Positions 41,033-50,511 of a DNA stretch of 64,000 nt are shown here, piece after piece. The DNA comes from ZC4RG30 sp035556135. GTDB taxonomy: Bacteria; Pseudomonadota; Gammaproteobacteria; Steroidobacterales; Steroidobacteraceae. The notes under the pieces were generated by a model. The model did no database searches. It was not told the DNA's origin and saw nothing but the letters and a program-made list of their open reading frames with translations. How positions within the stretch are numbered: the stretch's first letter is position 1; every line of letters starts with the position of its first letter. A program made the position numbers and the translations under genes. The stretch spans positions 267,397 to 331,396 of the forward strand of contig DATMFO010000009.1 of the NCBI GenBank assembly GCA_035556135.1, in the 5' to 3' direction.

Positions 41033-44000
41033 GTGTCAAGATTCACTTGCGTGTCGTTCGCGCGCACCTCGTTTGTAGCAATTGCTGCATGTTTCGCGCT
41101 GACCGGCTGGTCGACTGCACAGGCTGCCGCGGCAGCAGAAGAAGACGAAGAGGAGCTGGAAGAGCTCACCGAGGTGCAGGTCACCGGCACGCGCATCCAG
41201 AACCCGAACGTCACATCGGCCAACCCCATCACCTCGATCACGGCCGAGGAGATGCGCCAGCTGGGCATCGTGAACGTGGCCGATGCGCTGCTCACGCTGG
41301 TGCCGCAGAACATCTCCTCCTACCAGCCCGGGCTGGTGGGTGACATCCAGAGCACCGCCGGCGGCGAGTTCGGCAACATCGGCACGGGCTTCGGCAACGG
41401 CGGCCAGGGCAACAACGACCTGGACCGCGGCTCCTTCTTCATCGGCAACACCATCGCCAACCTGCGCGGCATGGACCCCTCCTTCGGCACGCGCACCCTG
41501 ACGCTGGTCGATGGCCGCCGCACGGTGTCCAGCTCCAGCCAGGCCGACTTCGTCGACATGAACAGCATTCCCACGAACCTGCTGCAACGCATGGACGTGG
41601 TCACCGGCGGTGCGTCGGCCACCTACGGCTCCGGCGCCGTGGCGGGTGTGGTCAACCTGGTGCTCAACAACCGCAAGGAAGGCATCTCGATCGATCTGGG
41701 CTACAGCGCCAACCAGGAAGGAGACGGCAAGAGCCCGAACTTCTCGATCAATGGCGGCCGTTCGTTCTTCAACGGCAAGGGCCATGGCCTGCTGAGCTTC
41801 GAGTGGCAGAAGACCGATCCCATCGAGAACTGCGCCGAGGCCCGCAGCTGGTGCGCGGATTCGCGCGCCATGCTGACCAATTCGACCAGCTCGCTGATCG
41901 AAGACAACTTCAGCTCGCCGGTGGTGGCGCTGCCTGGCTACGAGAACTATCCGGCGCGCTTCCAGATGAACAACGTGCGCTACAGCCAGTGGTCGCCGGC
42001 TGGCGTGATCTACGAGAACAACACCAGCGTCGATCCGGCCAATCCCGCCCCGACCTCCGGCGTCCGCTTCACCCCGGATGGCACGGGCGTCGAGGAATTC
42101 GCCTACGGCTTCCGCGGTGCCTCCAACTCCAGCTCCGTGATGAACGGCGACGGCCCGGTCACCACCAGCGGCTACTCGCTGCGCGCGCAGAACGAGCGCA
42201 AGGTCGCCTTCACGAACTTCGAATACAACTTCACCGAGCGCACCACGGGCTATGTGCAGGCGCGCTACTCGGTGACGGACGGCTACAACCGCAACCGTCC
42301 CTCCAACAGCAACGTCTGCGCGCGCTTCCAGACGCCTGGTGTGGCCGCCATCGCGGGTGGCACGGCACAGGCCGGCGAGACCATCTATTTCGGCACCGGC
42401 ACCATCCCGGCCGATCAGTTCGTGCTGACGATTCCGCCGTACAACCAGCCGGCCACCCCGGGCATCGAGCGCAACCCGCTGTGGAACAACGCCAACTTCC
42501 GGCAGTTCCTGAGCGAAGGGGGAACCGCGGTGCCGAATCCAATCTCCGGCGGCCTGACGCTGCGCCCGACCACGCAGCCCAACCCCTACATCGGCGTCGC
42601 CGCACCGTCGGTGGCAGGCCAGGACACGCCCGTCAACCCGCCGCCCAGCTTCAGCTGGGGCTCCAACGTGGTGCCGGGCAGCGCGCAGTATGTGTTCACC
42701 AAGTCGCCGAACAGCCAGAGCCGCTACTGGCTGCTGGTGTCGATCCAGATCGCCGCCGACTTCGAGGACCCGGGCGTGCCGGCGGTGCTGCCTTCCATTG
42801 GGCGCAACTCCTACGCCTTCCTCAACCAGCTGACTCCGGAAGCGCTGAACGCCGTGCAGTCGGCCTTCAACCGCTCGCCGAGCACGGGCGGCACCAACTC
42901 CGCCACCGCGGCGCTGTGGGGCACCAACCCCTGCAATGGCTTCACCGCCATCCGCAAGGTGTGGAACCCGCAGATCCAGCAGTCCAGCACCAGCAACTCG
43001 AAGACCTTCAGCGGCACCATGGGCCTGAAGGGCCGCTTCGGCCAGGACTGGCGCTGGGAAACCTACTACCAGTACGGCACTACCGACAGTCTCTCGAGGA
43101 CCTACAACGGCACCACCAACCTGAGCCTGAACTTCGCCATCGACGCGGTGATCGATGACCGCCTCACCGTCGACGGTGCGCCGAACCCGACCTTCGGCCA
43201 GCCGGTGTGCCGCATCACGCGTGACGGCATTCCGCAGCTGGACACCAACGGCGTGTTCATCAGTGACACCGAGGGTCTTACGGCGCTGGCGGCCGGCTGC
43301 AAGCCGCTGAACATCTTCGGCGACTTCGCCGGCACTCCCACCGCATGGGACGGGCTGAACATGACCCCCGCCGAGCTGGCGCAGCTGCAGCAGGACGCCC
43401 TGGCCTATGCCTTCAAGGACAGCTCCTCGGCCGGCTCGACCACGCTGCAGAACCTGTCCTTCACCACCAACGGCACGCTGTGGCAGGGCTGGGGCGCAGG
43501 TCCGCTGACCGGCGCCTTCGGCATCGACCTCAGCCAGAACACGGTGGACAACAAGGGCACGCGCGGTTCCTTCTACCTGCGCTCGGACCTTGCCAACTGG
43601 CAGGATTCCTTCGGCGGCAAGACGCGCACCACCGAGGGCTACTCGGAGTTCAACATGCCGCTGGTGAGCGCCATCGAGGGCGTGAACCTCTGGTCGCTGA
43701 ACTTCGGCGCCCGCTACACCGACTACTACAACAAGGGTGGCCCCGGCACCACGGGCGCCTCGGCCAACCAGGGCACGTTCAACTGGAAGATCTCCACGGT
43801 GTACGAGCCCTTCGACTGGGTGCGCCTGCGCCTGACGCGTTCGCGTGACATGCGCGCCGCCGACTACCGCGAGCTGTTCAACAACTCGCCCACGCTGCCC
43901 GACCAGGCCACGGGCCGCAACTGGTGGCGCGAGCAGACTGAAATCAGCACCGAGAACCAGAACGAGCGCTTCGGCTATGTGCGCGTCGGCAACCCTGACC

Positions 44001-45025
44001 TCTCGCCGGAAAAGAGCAACACCCTGACGATGGGCATCGTGCTTTCGCCGGGCGGCTGGGCGCAGGGCATGCGCATGTCGGCCGACTACTCGACGATCTC
44101 GCTGAGCAATGGCATCTACGTGCCCTACCAGTTCTCCAGCGCGGGCAGCATCATCGAGGCCTGCTGGCGCGACAGCGGCAACAGCGACGTTCCGGACACG
44201 CCGGGCTTCGGCGCCAACCTGCCGCCGGACATGAACCTGTCCACCTGCAAGGAGATCACCTTCGCGCAGGATTCCCTCGGCAATCCGCAGTACACCGACA
44301 TCCTGTACGTGAACGCCAGCCGTCCGGCGAATGGCCTGACCTACCGCCAGCGCAACGTGGACGTGACGCTGTCCTACAACTTCCCGCTGAGCCGCGTGAT
44401 GGAGATGCTGCCGGGCAACATGTCGCTGTCCATCCGTGGTTCCCGGGCGCTGGAAGCCTCGGGCATCGAGCAGACGGTGGACCGTCGCGTGACCTCCAGC
44501 GGCGAGCTGAACTGCAACGGCACGCTGAACCGCGATGGCATCCTCATCTGCAACGAGGAGCTGCGGCGCGTGAACCTGGTCGGCCAGCTGCGCTCCAGCC
44601 AGTCGGTGCCGGGCGTCTCGGCCCGTCCGAAGTGGACCGGCAACTTCAGCGTGGGCTACGTGGTGGGCGACTTCACCAGCTCGCTGGCCGCCCGCTACAT
44701 CGGCGGCGCCCGCCTCGACAACACCTGGTGCGATGCCGACCAGTTCGAGCGTGGCGTCTGCAGCACCTACACCGACGAACTGGGCCGCTTCCTGGGCGGC
44801 AGCGTGGACCGCAACTGGGTGAAGCCGTACTACAACTTCACGCTGAGCACCTCATACCGCCTGGACGTGGGCAACCTGAAGAAGTTCGAGATCCGCGGCA
44901 CCATCAACAACCTCTTCGACAAGGATCCGCCCTTCAGCGGCGGCGGCACGCTCTCCGGAGCCAGCCCGAACTACCACGATACGTTCGGACGCAACTTCCG
45001 CCTGGGCCTGAGCATGGACTTCTAG
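41033..45025 (+). CDS. large Cys-rich TonB-dependent receptor A
   Basis: 1330 residues; GTG start with AGGGGG at about 8 bases. Signal peptide ending AQA, an acidic run (EEDEEELEEL), a TonB-box-like TEVQVTGTR, plug domain (TLTLVDGRRTV, ATYGSGAVAGVVNLVL) and a barrel ending SMDF. It is far longer than the usual 700-1000 residues. Long loops carry many Cys in pairs (NCAEARSWC, NPCNGF, VCRITRDG, AAGCKPLN, WCDADQFERGVC), suggesting disulfides. No STN domain. Paralogous along its length to receptor B (51546-55562). Followed by its lipoprotein partner after 69 bp. The ligand is unknown; a large polymer or peptide-like substrate is plausible. Confidence 0.9.
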   Translation: MSRFTCVSFARTSFVAIAACFALTGWSTAQAAAAAEEDEEELEELTEVQVTGTRIQNPNVTSANPITSITAEEMRQLGIVNVADALLTLVPQNISSYQPGLVGDIQSTAGGEFGNIGTGFGNGGQGNNDLDRGSFFIGNTIANLRGMDPSFGTRTLTLVDGRRTVSSSSQADFVDMNSIPTNLLQRMDVVTGGASATYGSGAVAGVVNLVLNNRKEGISIDLGYSANQEGDGKSPNFSINGGRSFFNGKGHGLLSFEWQKTDPIENCAEARSWCADSRAMLTNSTSSLIEDNFSSPVVALPGYENYPARFQMNNVRYSQWSPAGVIYENNTSVDPANPAPTSGVRFTPDGTGVEEFAYGFRGASNSSSVMNGDGPVTTSGYSLRAQNERKVAFTNFEYNFTERTTGYVQARYSVTDGYNRNRPSNSNVCARFQTPGVAAIAGGTAQAGETIYFGTGTIPADQFVLTIPPYNQPATPGIERNPLWNNANFRQFLSEGGTAVPNPISGGLTLRPTTQPNPYIGVAAPSVAGQDTPVNPPPSFSWGSNVVPGSAQYVFTKSPNSQSRYWLLVSIQIAADFEDPGVPAVLPSIGRNSYAFLNQLTPEALNAVQSAFNRSPSTGGTNSATAALWGTNPCNGFTAIRKVWNPQIQQSSTSNSKTFSGTMGLKGRFGQDWRWETYYQYGTTDSLSRTYNGTTNLSLNFAIDAVIDDRLTVDGAPNPTFGQPVCRITRDGIPQLDTNGVFISDTEGLTALAAGCKPLNIFGDFAGTPTAWDGLNMTPAELAQLQQDALAYAFKDSSSAGSTTLQNLSFTTNGTLWQGWGAGPLTGAFGIDLSQNTVDNKGTRGSFYLRSDLANWQDSFGGKTRTTEGYSEFNMPLVSAIEGVNLWSLNFGARYTDYYNKGGPGTTGASANQGTFNWKISTVYEPFDWVRLRLTRSRDMRAADYRELFNNSPTLPDQATGRNWWREQTEISTENQNERFGYVRVGNPDLSPEKSNTLTMGIVLSPGGWAQGMRMSADYSTISLSNGIYVPYQFSSAGSIIEACWRDSGNSDVPDTPGFGANLPPDMNLSTCKEITFAQDSLGNPQYTDILYVNASRPANGLTYRQRNVDVTLSYNFPLSRVMEMLPGNMSLSIRGSRALEASGIEQTVDRRVTSSGELNCNGTLNRDGILICNEELRRVNLVGQLRSSQSVPGVSARPKWTGNFSVGYVVGDFTSSLAARYIGGARLDNTWCDADQFERGVCSTYTDELGRFLGGSVDRNWVKPYYNFTLSTSYRLDVGNLKKFEIRGTINNLFDKDPPFSGGGTLSGASPNYHDTFGRNFRLGLSMDF

Positions 45026-45094
45026 AAACACAACGCCGGGCGGATGGCGACATCCGCCCTGAAGGCCTGGAAAAGACTTCTTCGGGGGAAAGAC

Positions 45095-47704
45095 ATGAAT
45101 TCGATGATCAGCGGTGCAAGACTCCTGGCGGCCGCGCTGTGTGGAGTCGTCCTGTTCGGGTGCGATTCGATCAAGAGCGTGAAGGAAGAACCGTATACCG
45201 CGCTGCCGGACGATACCGTGGTGCTGGGTGGACGCATCAAGGACCTGGGCACGCGCCGGCCCCTGGTGCTGCAGTACAACGGCACCGACAGCTGCCTGGT
45301 GCCCGAGACGCCCAACAATCCGGGTGGCCCGAAGGTGGTGGCCGAATGCCGCTTCCTCGGCGTGGCGAACCAGGAATTCTCCAACTTCAGCTTCGGCGCC
45401 GTCGCCGTGGGCACGCCGTACAACGTCACAGTGAAGCGCCAGCCCTTCGGCAAGAGCTGCAGCGTACAGAACCCCACGGGCACGGTGCAGAAGGACATGC
45501 CGCAACTGGAGGTCGTGTGCGTCGATGACGCCGCGATTGCGCATTACAACGTGACGGTCAACGTCGATGCTGCGGCCAACAAGCCCGGCCTCAAGGTGAT
45601 CCTCACCACCGAGAACGGAAGCTGCCCCGTCGAGGCCAATGGACGCACCAGCATCGTCTTCTCGCCGTCGGAGTGCCCCAATGACCCGTCCACGGGCTAC
45701 CACCAGAACGCCACCTACGTACTGGACAACGGCACCAGCCTGCCGAACTTCCCCTGGGCGGTCACGGCAACGGTGCCCGGGCCCACCGCCACTTCGCCGC
45801 CCATCAACTGCTTCGTGACTGGCGGTCCGGTGGCCAACACCGGCGGCAACATCAGCGACAGCGGCGAAGTCGATGCGGCGGACCGTCCGACGGGCCCCGT
45901 CAGCGCGACGGTGAATTCCTGCGGCTTCACCGTGCGCGTGCAGGCAGACTTCAGCCCCCACACTGTGGCCGCGCCGGCCATTCCCGCGGGCGAAGGCGTG
46001 ACGGTTGCGCTGCGCACGCAGCCCTGGGGTGGGGACGTGGCGGTGGCCAAGGTCACCGATTTCACCAACACCTTCATTCCCTTCATGGTGCCCGACGCCA
46101 ACGGGCAGCCCACCGGCACGCAGTTCGAGGCGCAGAGCGACATCAATGCCTTCTACGAGCTGGTGGTGAAACAGTCGCCCACCGGCATGACCTGCATCCC
46201 GGGCAACAGCGTGGCCGGTGGCAGCTCCGCCAACAGCACGCGCACCGTCGGCCACTGGACGGATGCCGGCGCGGTGCTGCTGCGCAAGCCCGCCTCGGCC
46301 TATGTGCGCGACCTGTGGCTGGTGGACCGCGTGATCCGCTGCCGCAATGCACCCACCGATCCGGCCACGCAGCTGCGCGGTGCGTACTGGCAGTACACCA
46401 GGACCATAACGACGACCACCATCAACAACGGCACACCCACGGTGGCCCCGGTGATCGTCCGCAATCGCAATGTGCTGACCTTCTTCGAGGATGGGCAGTA
46501 CCTCTTCGGCAATCACCAGTCGGGTGCATCAAGCAACGGCGTGGAGCACGGGTTCTTCAACTATGACCCGGTGGCCGCCACAATGGTCTTCACCGGCATC
46601 ACCGACACCAACGGCAGCAACGGCATCCACGCCTCCGCCACGGCAGGTTCGCCGACGCCGCGCACCATCACGATGGTTGAAAGAACCGCGGGTCCGCCCG
46701 CCGGCATCACGGCGCGCGTGAGCAACACCACGGTCAATGGCGTGGTGCTGGGCACCGGCTCGCTGACCCTCACCGTGACCATCAACAACGGCCAGGGCTT
46801 CAACGTGGCCAGCGGCACCTACACCACGGCCAACTTCGCCACCCTGGTATCGAGGATCAACAGCGCCAACCCGGGCGCCCCGGCGGACATGGTTGTCGCA
46901 GAAGGTGGCGAGATCAAGATCACCGGCCCGGCCGGCGGCGTCGCGTTCAGCGGTTCGGCCGCCACGGCACTGGGCCTGCCGGTGAGCGTCCCCGCGGGCG
47001 CCACCGCGGTCTCGACCAGCGCGGCCACGGCGCTGGCGACCAGCGTGAACACCATCGTCGACTGGATCATGGAAGAGGTGGGACCGGATCCGCTGGTCGA
47101 CACCATCAATGCCCTGGACGGCTCCTGGGTGACCTGGGATGCATCGCGCGAGGGCGGACCTGTGGAAGACCGCCGGCGCGTCTTCGTGTATCAGCACAGC
47201 CTGTACAACGGCCTGCATATCGGCGTGAACGGCATCGCCAACCTGCAGGAGGCCTGTTTCGTGGGCGACTTCGGCCTCACCGGCACCTGGACCCGCCAGG
47301 GCGGCCGTTCGGGCTGCCACATGCGTGTCTATACGCTGCGCGGTGGAGAGACGGTGGAGCAGCTGGTCCAGCTCTACCCGGGCAATTGCGGCTTCCCGGC
47401 CGGCGCACCCGTGCTGAGCAGCTGCTCGCTGTTGTCCTCCGGGTCCGCAGACATCCCCAACGCCACCGCGGTGCTGAAAGATTACCCCGGCCGCTGGCCG
47501 CAGTCGCAGAACCCGGACTTCACCGACGGGCGACCGTACTCCCTGGTGGAATACGAGGTGCGGCTCGCCAACAGCGTGCCCTCCGATCCGGTCTGCCCTG
47601 GCGTGGACAAGCTGACGGTGTGGGATACGCAGCACGGCGTGCGCAAGAGCACGCTCACGCCGCCGATCCCGCCCATCGTGCTCTGCCGGATCACGGCGAA
47701 CTGA
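45095..47704 (+). CDS. large lipoprotein A, putative receptor partner
   Basis: 869 residues from the ATG at 45095 (GGGGGAAAG upstream); an earlier in-frame ATG lacks a signal. Lipobox LFGC with Cys23. The N-terminal beta module (LGGRIKDLGTRRPLVLQYNG ... GTPYNVTVKRQPFGKSCSVQNPTGT) resembles the 'LVLQNNG ... YAVTVxxQPxGQxCxVxNGxG' repeats of many bacterial lipoproteins. A C-terminal domain (VLTFFEDGQYLFGNH, GVEHGFFNYD, YNGLHIGVNGIANLQ) is shared with lipoprotein B. An insertion (about 545-650) absent from B resembles the flagellin/FliD IN motif. Gene order behind receptor A suggests the pair works together. Function not known. Confidence 0.75.
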   Translation: MNSMISGARLLAAALCGVVLFGCDSIKSVKEEPYTALPDDTVVLGGRIKDLGTRRPLVLQYNGTDSCLVPETPNNPGGPKVVAECRFLGVANQEFSNFSFGAVAVGTPYNVTVKRQPFGKSCSVQNPTGTVQKDMPQLEVVCVDDAAIAHYNVTVNVDAAANKPGLKVILTTENGSCPVEANGRTSIVFSPSECPNDPSTGYHQNATYVLDNGTSLPNFPWAVTATVPGPTATSPPINCFVTGGPVANTGGNISDSGEVDAADRPTGPVSATVNSCGFTVRVQADFSPHTVAAPAIPAGEGVTVALRTQPWGGDVAVAKVTDFTNTFIPFMVPDANGQPTGTQFEAQSDINAFYELVVKQSPTGMTCIPGNSVAGGSSANSTRTVGHWTDAGAVLLRKPASAYVRDLWLVDRVIRCRNAPTDPATQLRGAYWQYTRTITTTTINNGTPTVAPVIVRNRNVLTFFEDGQYLFGNHQSGASSNGVEHGFFNYDPVAATMVFTGITDTNGSNGIHASATAGSPTPRTITMVERTAGPPAGITARVSNTTVNGVVLGTGSLTLTVTINNGQGFNVASGTYTTANFATLVSRINSANPGAPADMVVAEGGEIKITGPAGGVAFSGSAATALGLPVSVPAGATAVSTSAATALATSVNTIVDWIMEEVGPDPLVDTINALDGSWVTWDASREGGPVEDRRRVFVYQHSLYNGLHIGVNGIANLQEACFVGDFGLTGTWTRQGGRSGCHMRVYTLRGGETVEQLVQLYPGNCGFPAGAPVLSSCSLLSSGSADIPNATAVLKDYPGRWPQSQNPDFTDGRPYSLVEYEVRLANSVPSDPVCPGVDKLTVWDTQHGVRKSTLTPPIPPIVLCRITAN

Positions 47705-47857
47705 GTCAACCGACAGCTCCCGCGGCCAGTCGAGCCAGCGTCCACCCCCAAAGGATGGCAGCCCGACTGGTCGCGGAGAGTTCCGGAAGTTTATTGCTGC
47801 CGCGGCAGTACGCGGCAGCGCTTGAATAGCGCGGCAGCTCCCGACAACATCGACCCA

Positions 47858-49789
47858 ATGGGGGGATGGGGCACCGCGGCGGCGCGCTACAGGCGCGTCG
47901 CTCCGGAAAATGCGTGCGCCGTTGTTCTGCTGTGCGCAATGCTGGCGGGCTGCGGCGGCGATGGCCGGCCGGGCAAGGCCCCCCTGGAACCACCGCAACG
48001 CCTGGTGCTGCAGGGCACGATCACAGGGCTGGGCAGCGTCCGCCCACTGGTACTGCAGTACAACGGCCAGGACGAGTGCCTCGACTCCTCAGACTCCTCG
48101 CGCAAGATTCCCTGCCGCTTCTTTGGTGTGCTGGGCCAGGCGGTGTCCACGTTCAGCTTCGGCTCGTTGCCCACCGGCACGGTCTACAACATCACGGTGA
48201 AGGTCCAGCCCTTCGGCAAGATCTGCACGGTGCAGAACGCCACGGGAACCCTGACCCTGGCGTCGGCGGTGCCCGCGATCACCTGCGTGAATGATCCCGC
48301 AGTGCCACGCTATCCGGTGACCGTGACCATCGATCCCGCGGTTGCCGCAACGCCGGACGTGCGCGTGAAGCTGAGCACCGAGGAAGGCGTGCAGGAAAGG
48401 CCCGCGACGGGTGAAACCACGCTCACCTTCCCCGATGCCATCTTCAACAGCCAGTCGGACCTGCCCATCTTCAAGTGGTTCGTCACCGCCACGACCACGG
48501 CCGGCAGCACGGTGAACAACTGCAACGTGGCCAACGGCACCAACGAAAGTTTCGCCGCGGGGCAGGACGTGACGCAGCCGCCCACCGGACCGGCGGACAA
48601 CGTTCACGTCACGCTGTGCAGCTTCACCGTCACCGCCTCCGTGGCCTACCAGGCCGCAGCCGGGCAACCGGCGCTGGCCATGCCCGCCGGGGGCATGGCG
48701 CTGGGGTTGCGCCGTTCGCGCACGGGGGAGATCGAGCGCACCGCGGAACTGGCGGACTTCTCCACGGCACAGTTCACCAATGTGCCCAGCAATCGCGACG
48801 CCATGCATGAGCTGGTGATCACGCGGCATCCGCAGGGCATGACCTGCCTGGTGGGCAGCGCCAGCCAGTACCAGTGGGGCAGTGCAGTCCTGCTGCTGAA
48901 TCCGCAGGATGCCAACCGCTCGCCCAGCCACGGCTGGGTGATCAACCGCAATGTGCGCTGCCGGTCCAATCCGGCAACCGAAGCGCAGCTCGTGGGCAGC
49001 TACCGCATTTCAATCGTCGGCGATGCGGGCGTACAGCCGACGCGGAACTTCCTTACCTTCTTCGACGATGGCACCTACCTGTATGGCCATCACGCCATCG
49101 GCACGAATTGCGGCATCGGCTGCGGCGTGGAGCAGGGGTTCTATGTGTACAACAGCGCGGCGGGCAGCATCGGCTTCAATCCGGTGACCGACACCACCGG
49201 CACCACCGGGCTTTCAACCACCTCCACTGGCGTGGCCGTGGCGACGCCGCTCACGAATGTGCAACGTACGCCGGGTCCCGCCGCCCGCATCGATGCCACT
49301 ATCGGCAGCGCGACGTGGCGCCTGCTGGAGCCGGAGCCGGTGGCGGGGCAGATGGCCGGCGCCTGGGCCACGGCCGACCACCGGCGCGTGTGGATCTATG
49401 AAGCCGGCACCTACAATGGCTTCCATGCCGGCGTGAACGGCCTGGGCAATGCGCAGGACGGCTGCTACAACATCGAGACGCTCACCGCGCTCAGCGGCTT
49501 CTACACCCGGCGCGGCAACGGCACCACCTGCGAACTCGGCCCCGGCTACTTCACCCTGGATGTGCCCAACATCCTGACGGTGCCCCGCTTTCCGGAAGGG
49601 TTCATCGGCAAGTGGCCCCAGTCCACCAGCAACGCCGACGGCCGGCCGTCCTCCCCGGTCAATTTCGACATAGTGCCCGGTGAGCCGGACATGCTCCGGG
49701 TACGGGAGACCGTGAACGGTGCCGAGACGCTGGACGGTGTCACGCCGGTGTCGCCGGAAATCGTGCTGTTCCGCATCAGGGCAAATTGA
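47858..49789 (+). CDS. large lipoprotein B, paralogue of lipoprotein A
   Basis: 643 residues from the ATG at 47858; an upstream TTG would add 12. Lipobox LAGC with Cys32 after a long n-region. The same two-part design as lipoprotein A: a beta module (LQGTITGLGSVRPLVLQYNG ... VKVQPFGKICTVQNATGT), then a C-terminal domain (FLTFFDDGTYLYGHH, GVEQGFYVYN, YNGFHAGVNGLGNAQ). Several Cys pairs. No clear ribosome-binding site, so the start is uncertain. It lies between lipoprotein A and the sigma factor. Probably membrane-anchored in the periplasm or surface-exposed. Confidence 0.72.
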   Translation: MGGWGTAAARYRRVAPENACAVVLLCAMLAGCGGDGRPGKAPLEPPQRLVLQGTITGLGSVRPLVLQYNGQDECLDSSDSSRKIPCRFFGVLGQAVSTFSFGSLPTGTVYNITVKVQPFGKICTVQNATGTLTLASAVPAITCVNDPAVPRYPVTVTIDPAVAATPDVRVKLSTEEGVQERPATGETTLTFPDAIFNSQSDLPIFKWFVTATTTAGSTVNNCNVANGTNESFAAGQDVTQPPTGPADNVHVTLCSFTVTASVAYQAAAGQPALAMPAGGMALGLRRSRTGEIERTAELADFSTAQFTNVPSNRDAMHELVITRHPQGMTCLVGSASQYQWGSAVLLLNPQDANRSPSHGWVINRNVRCRSNPATEAQLVGSYRISIVGDAGVQPTRNFLTFFDDGTYLYGHHAIGTNCGIGCGVEQGFYVYNSAAGSIGFNPVTDTTGTTGLSTTSTGVAVATPLTNVQRTPGPAARIDATIGSATWRLLEPEPVAGQMAGAWATADHRRVWIYEAGTYNGFHAGVNGLGNAQDGCYNIETLTALSGFYTRRGNGTTCELGPGYFTLDVPNILTVPRFPEGFIGKWPQSTSNADGRPSSPVNFDIVPGEPDMLRVRETVNGAETLDGVTPVSPEIVLFRIRAN

Positions 49790-49840
49790 GGCCCGCGAGC
49801 TTCCGGAAACGGTTCCTTCATACGTTATAGGAACCGTACT

Positions 49841-49882
49841 CCCGTGCGGGAGCTTTGACCTTGGACAGCTGTCCCGTGCGGG
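49841..49882. promoter_or_regulatory. duplicated CCCGTGCGGG element before sigma factor gene
   Basis: The 10-mer CCCGTGCGGG, itself a CCCG/CGGG dyad, occurs at 49841-49850 and again at 49873-49882, exactly 32 bp (about three helical turns) apart. The first copy can also form CTCCC-gtgc-GGGAG, a weak terminator for lipoprotein B without a T-run. Possible paired operator for the sigma gene. Confidence 0.4.
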
Positions 49883-49896
49883 TAGACAATGAACCG

Positions 49897-50511
49897 ATGG
49901 GGGAATTCGACCGGGATCCAGAAGGGCCGGACGACGCCGGCCGCGATTGCCCGGCTGAAGGCGGCGAGGTGCGCGCGCAGGAAGTCGAGCGCCTGTTCCG
50001 CGACCACAATGAAGCCCTGGTCCGCTACCTGACCTTGCGCCTGCACTCCCGCCAGGAGGCCCGCGAAGTGGCGCAGGAGGCCTACGTAAGGCTGCTGCAG
50101 CTGGAGCGCTCCGACGTGAGCAGCTTCCTCCGGGCCTATCTTTTCCGCATCGCCGGCAACCTCGCCATCGATCGCCTGCGCCGCCGCGCCACCGAGCTGC
50201 GCGCGCACGAGGCGGAACTGTTCTCGGGACTGTTCGAGAGACCGCCGGAACCGGAAGCTGTCGCCCTCGAAAGGGAGCGCGTGGAGCAGGTCCGCGGGAT
50301 CCTCCAGGAATTGCCGGAGGCCGTGCGTGAGGCCTTCCTGCTGTTCCGCACCCAGGAAATGGACCAGGCGACCATCGCCCGCCGGCTCGGCATCACCGAC
50401 CGCATGGTCCGCAACCACATCACACGCGCCCTGCTGTATTGCCGCCTGCGCCTCGATGGCCTGGCGCCCGCAGAGGTCGCATCCAGGCTCAAAGGACCGA
50501 CTCTTCGATGA
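49897..50511 (+). CDS. ECF (FecI-like) RNA polymerase sigma factor
   Basis: 204 residues from the ATG at 49897; a TTG at 49855 would add 14 residues, and neither start has a good ribosome-binding site. Region 2 as VRYLTLRLHSRQEAREVAQEAYVR ... RAYLFRIAGNLAIDRLRRR, and region 4 as LPEAVREAFLLFRTQEMDQATIARRLGITDRMVRNHITRAL. Only sigma2 and sigma4 domains, so extracytoplasmic-function type. Overlaps the FecR gene by ATGA. Predicted to drive the receptor operon upon the FecR signal. Confidence 0.92.
   Translation: MGEFDRDPEGPDDAGRDCPAEGGEVRAQEVERLFRDHNEALVRYLTLRLHSRQEAREVAQEAYVRLLQLERSDVSSFLRAYLFRIAGNLAIDRLRRRATELRAHEAELFSGLFERPPEPEAVALERERVEQVRGILQELPEAVREAFLLFRTQEMDQATIARRLGITDRMVRNHITRALLYCRLRLDGLAPAEVASRLKGPTLR

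Noticed and set aside
49839..49852. Hairpin CTCCC-gtgc-GGGAG as terminator of lipoprotein B
   Set aside because: Short stem and no T-run; the repeat of its core 32 bp later suggests another role.
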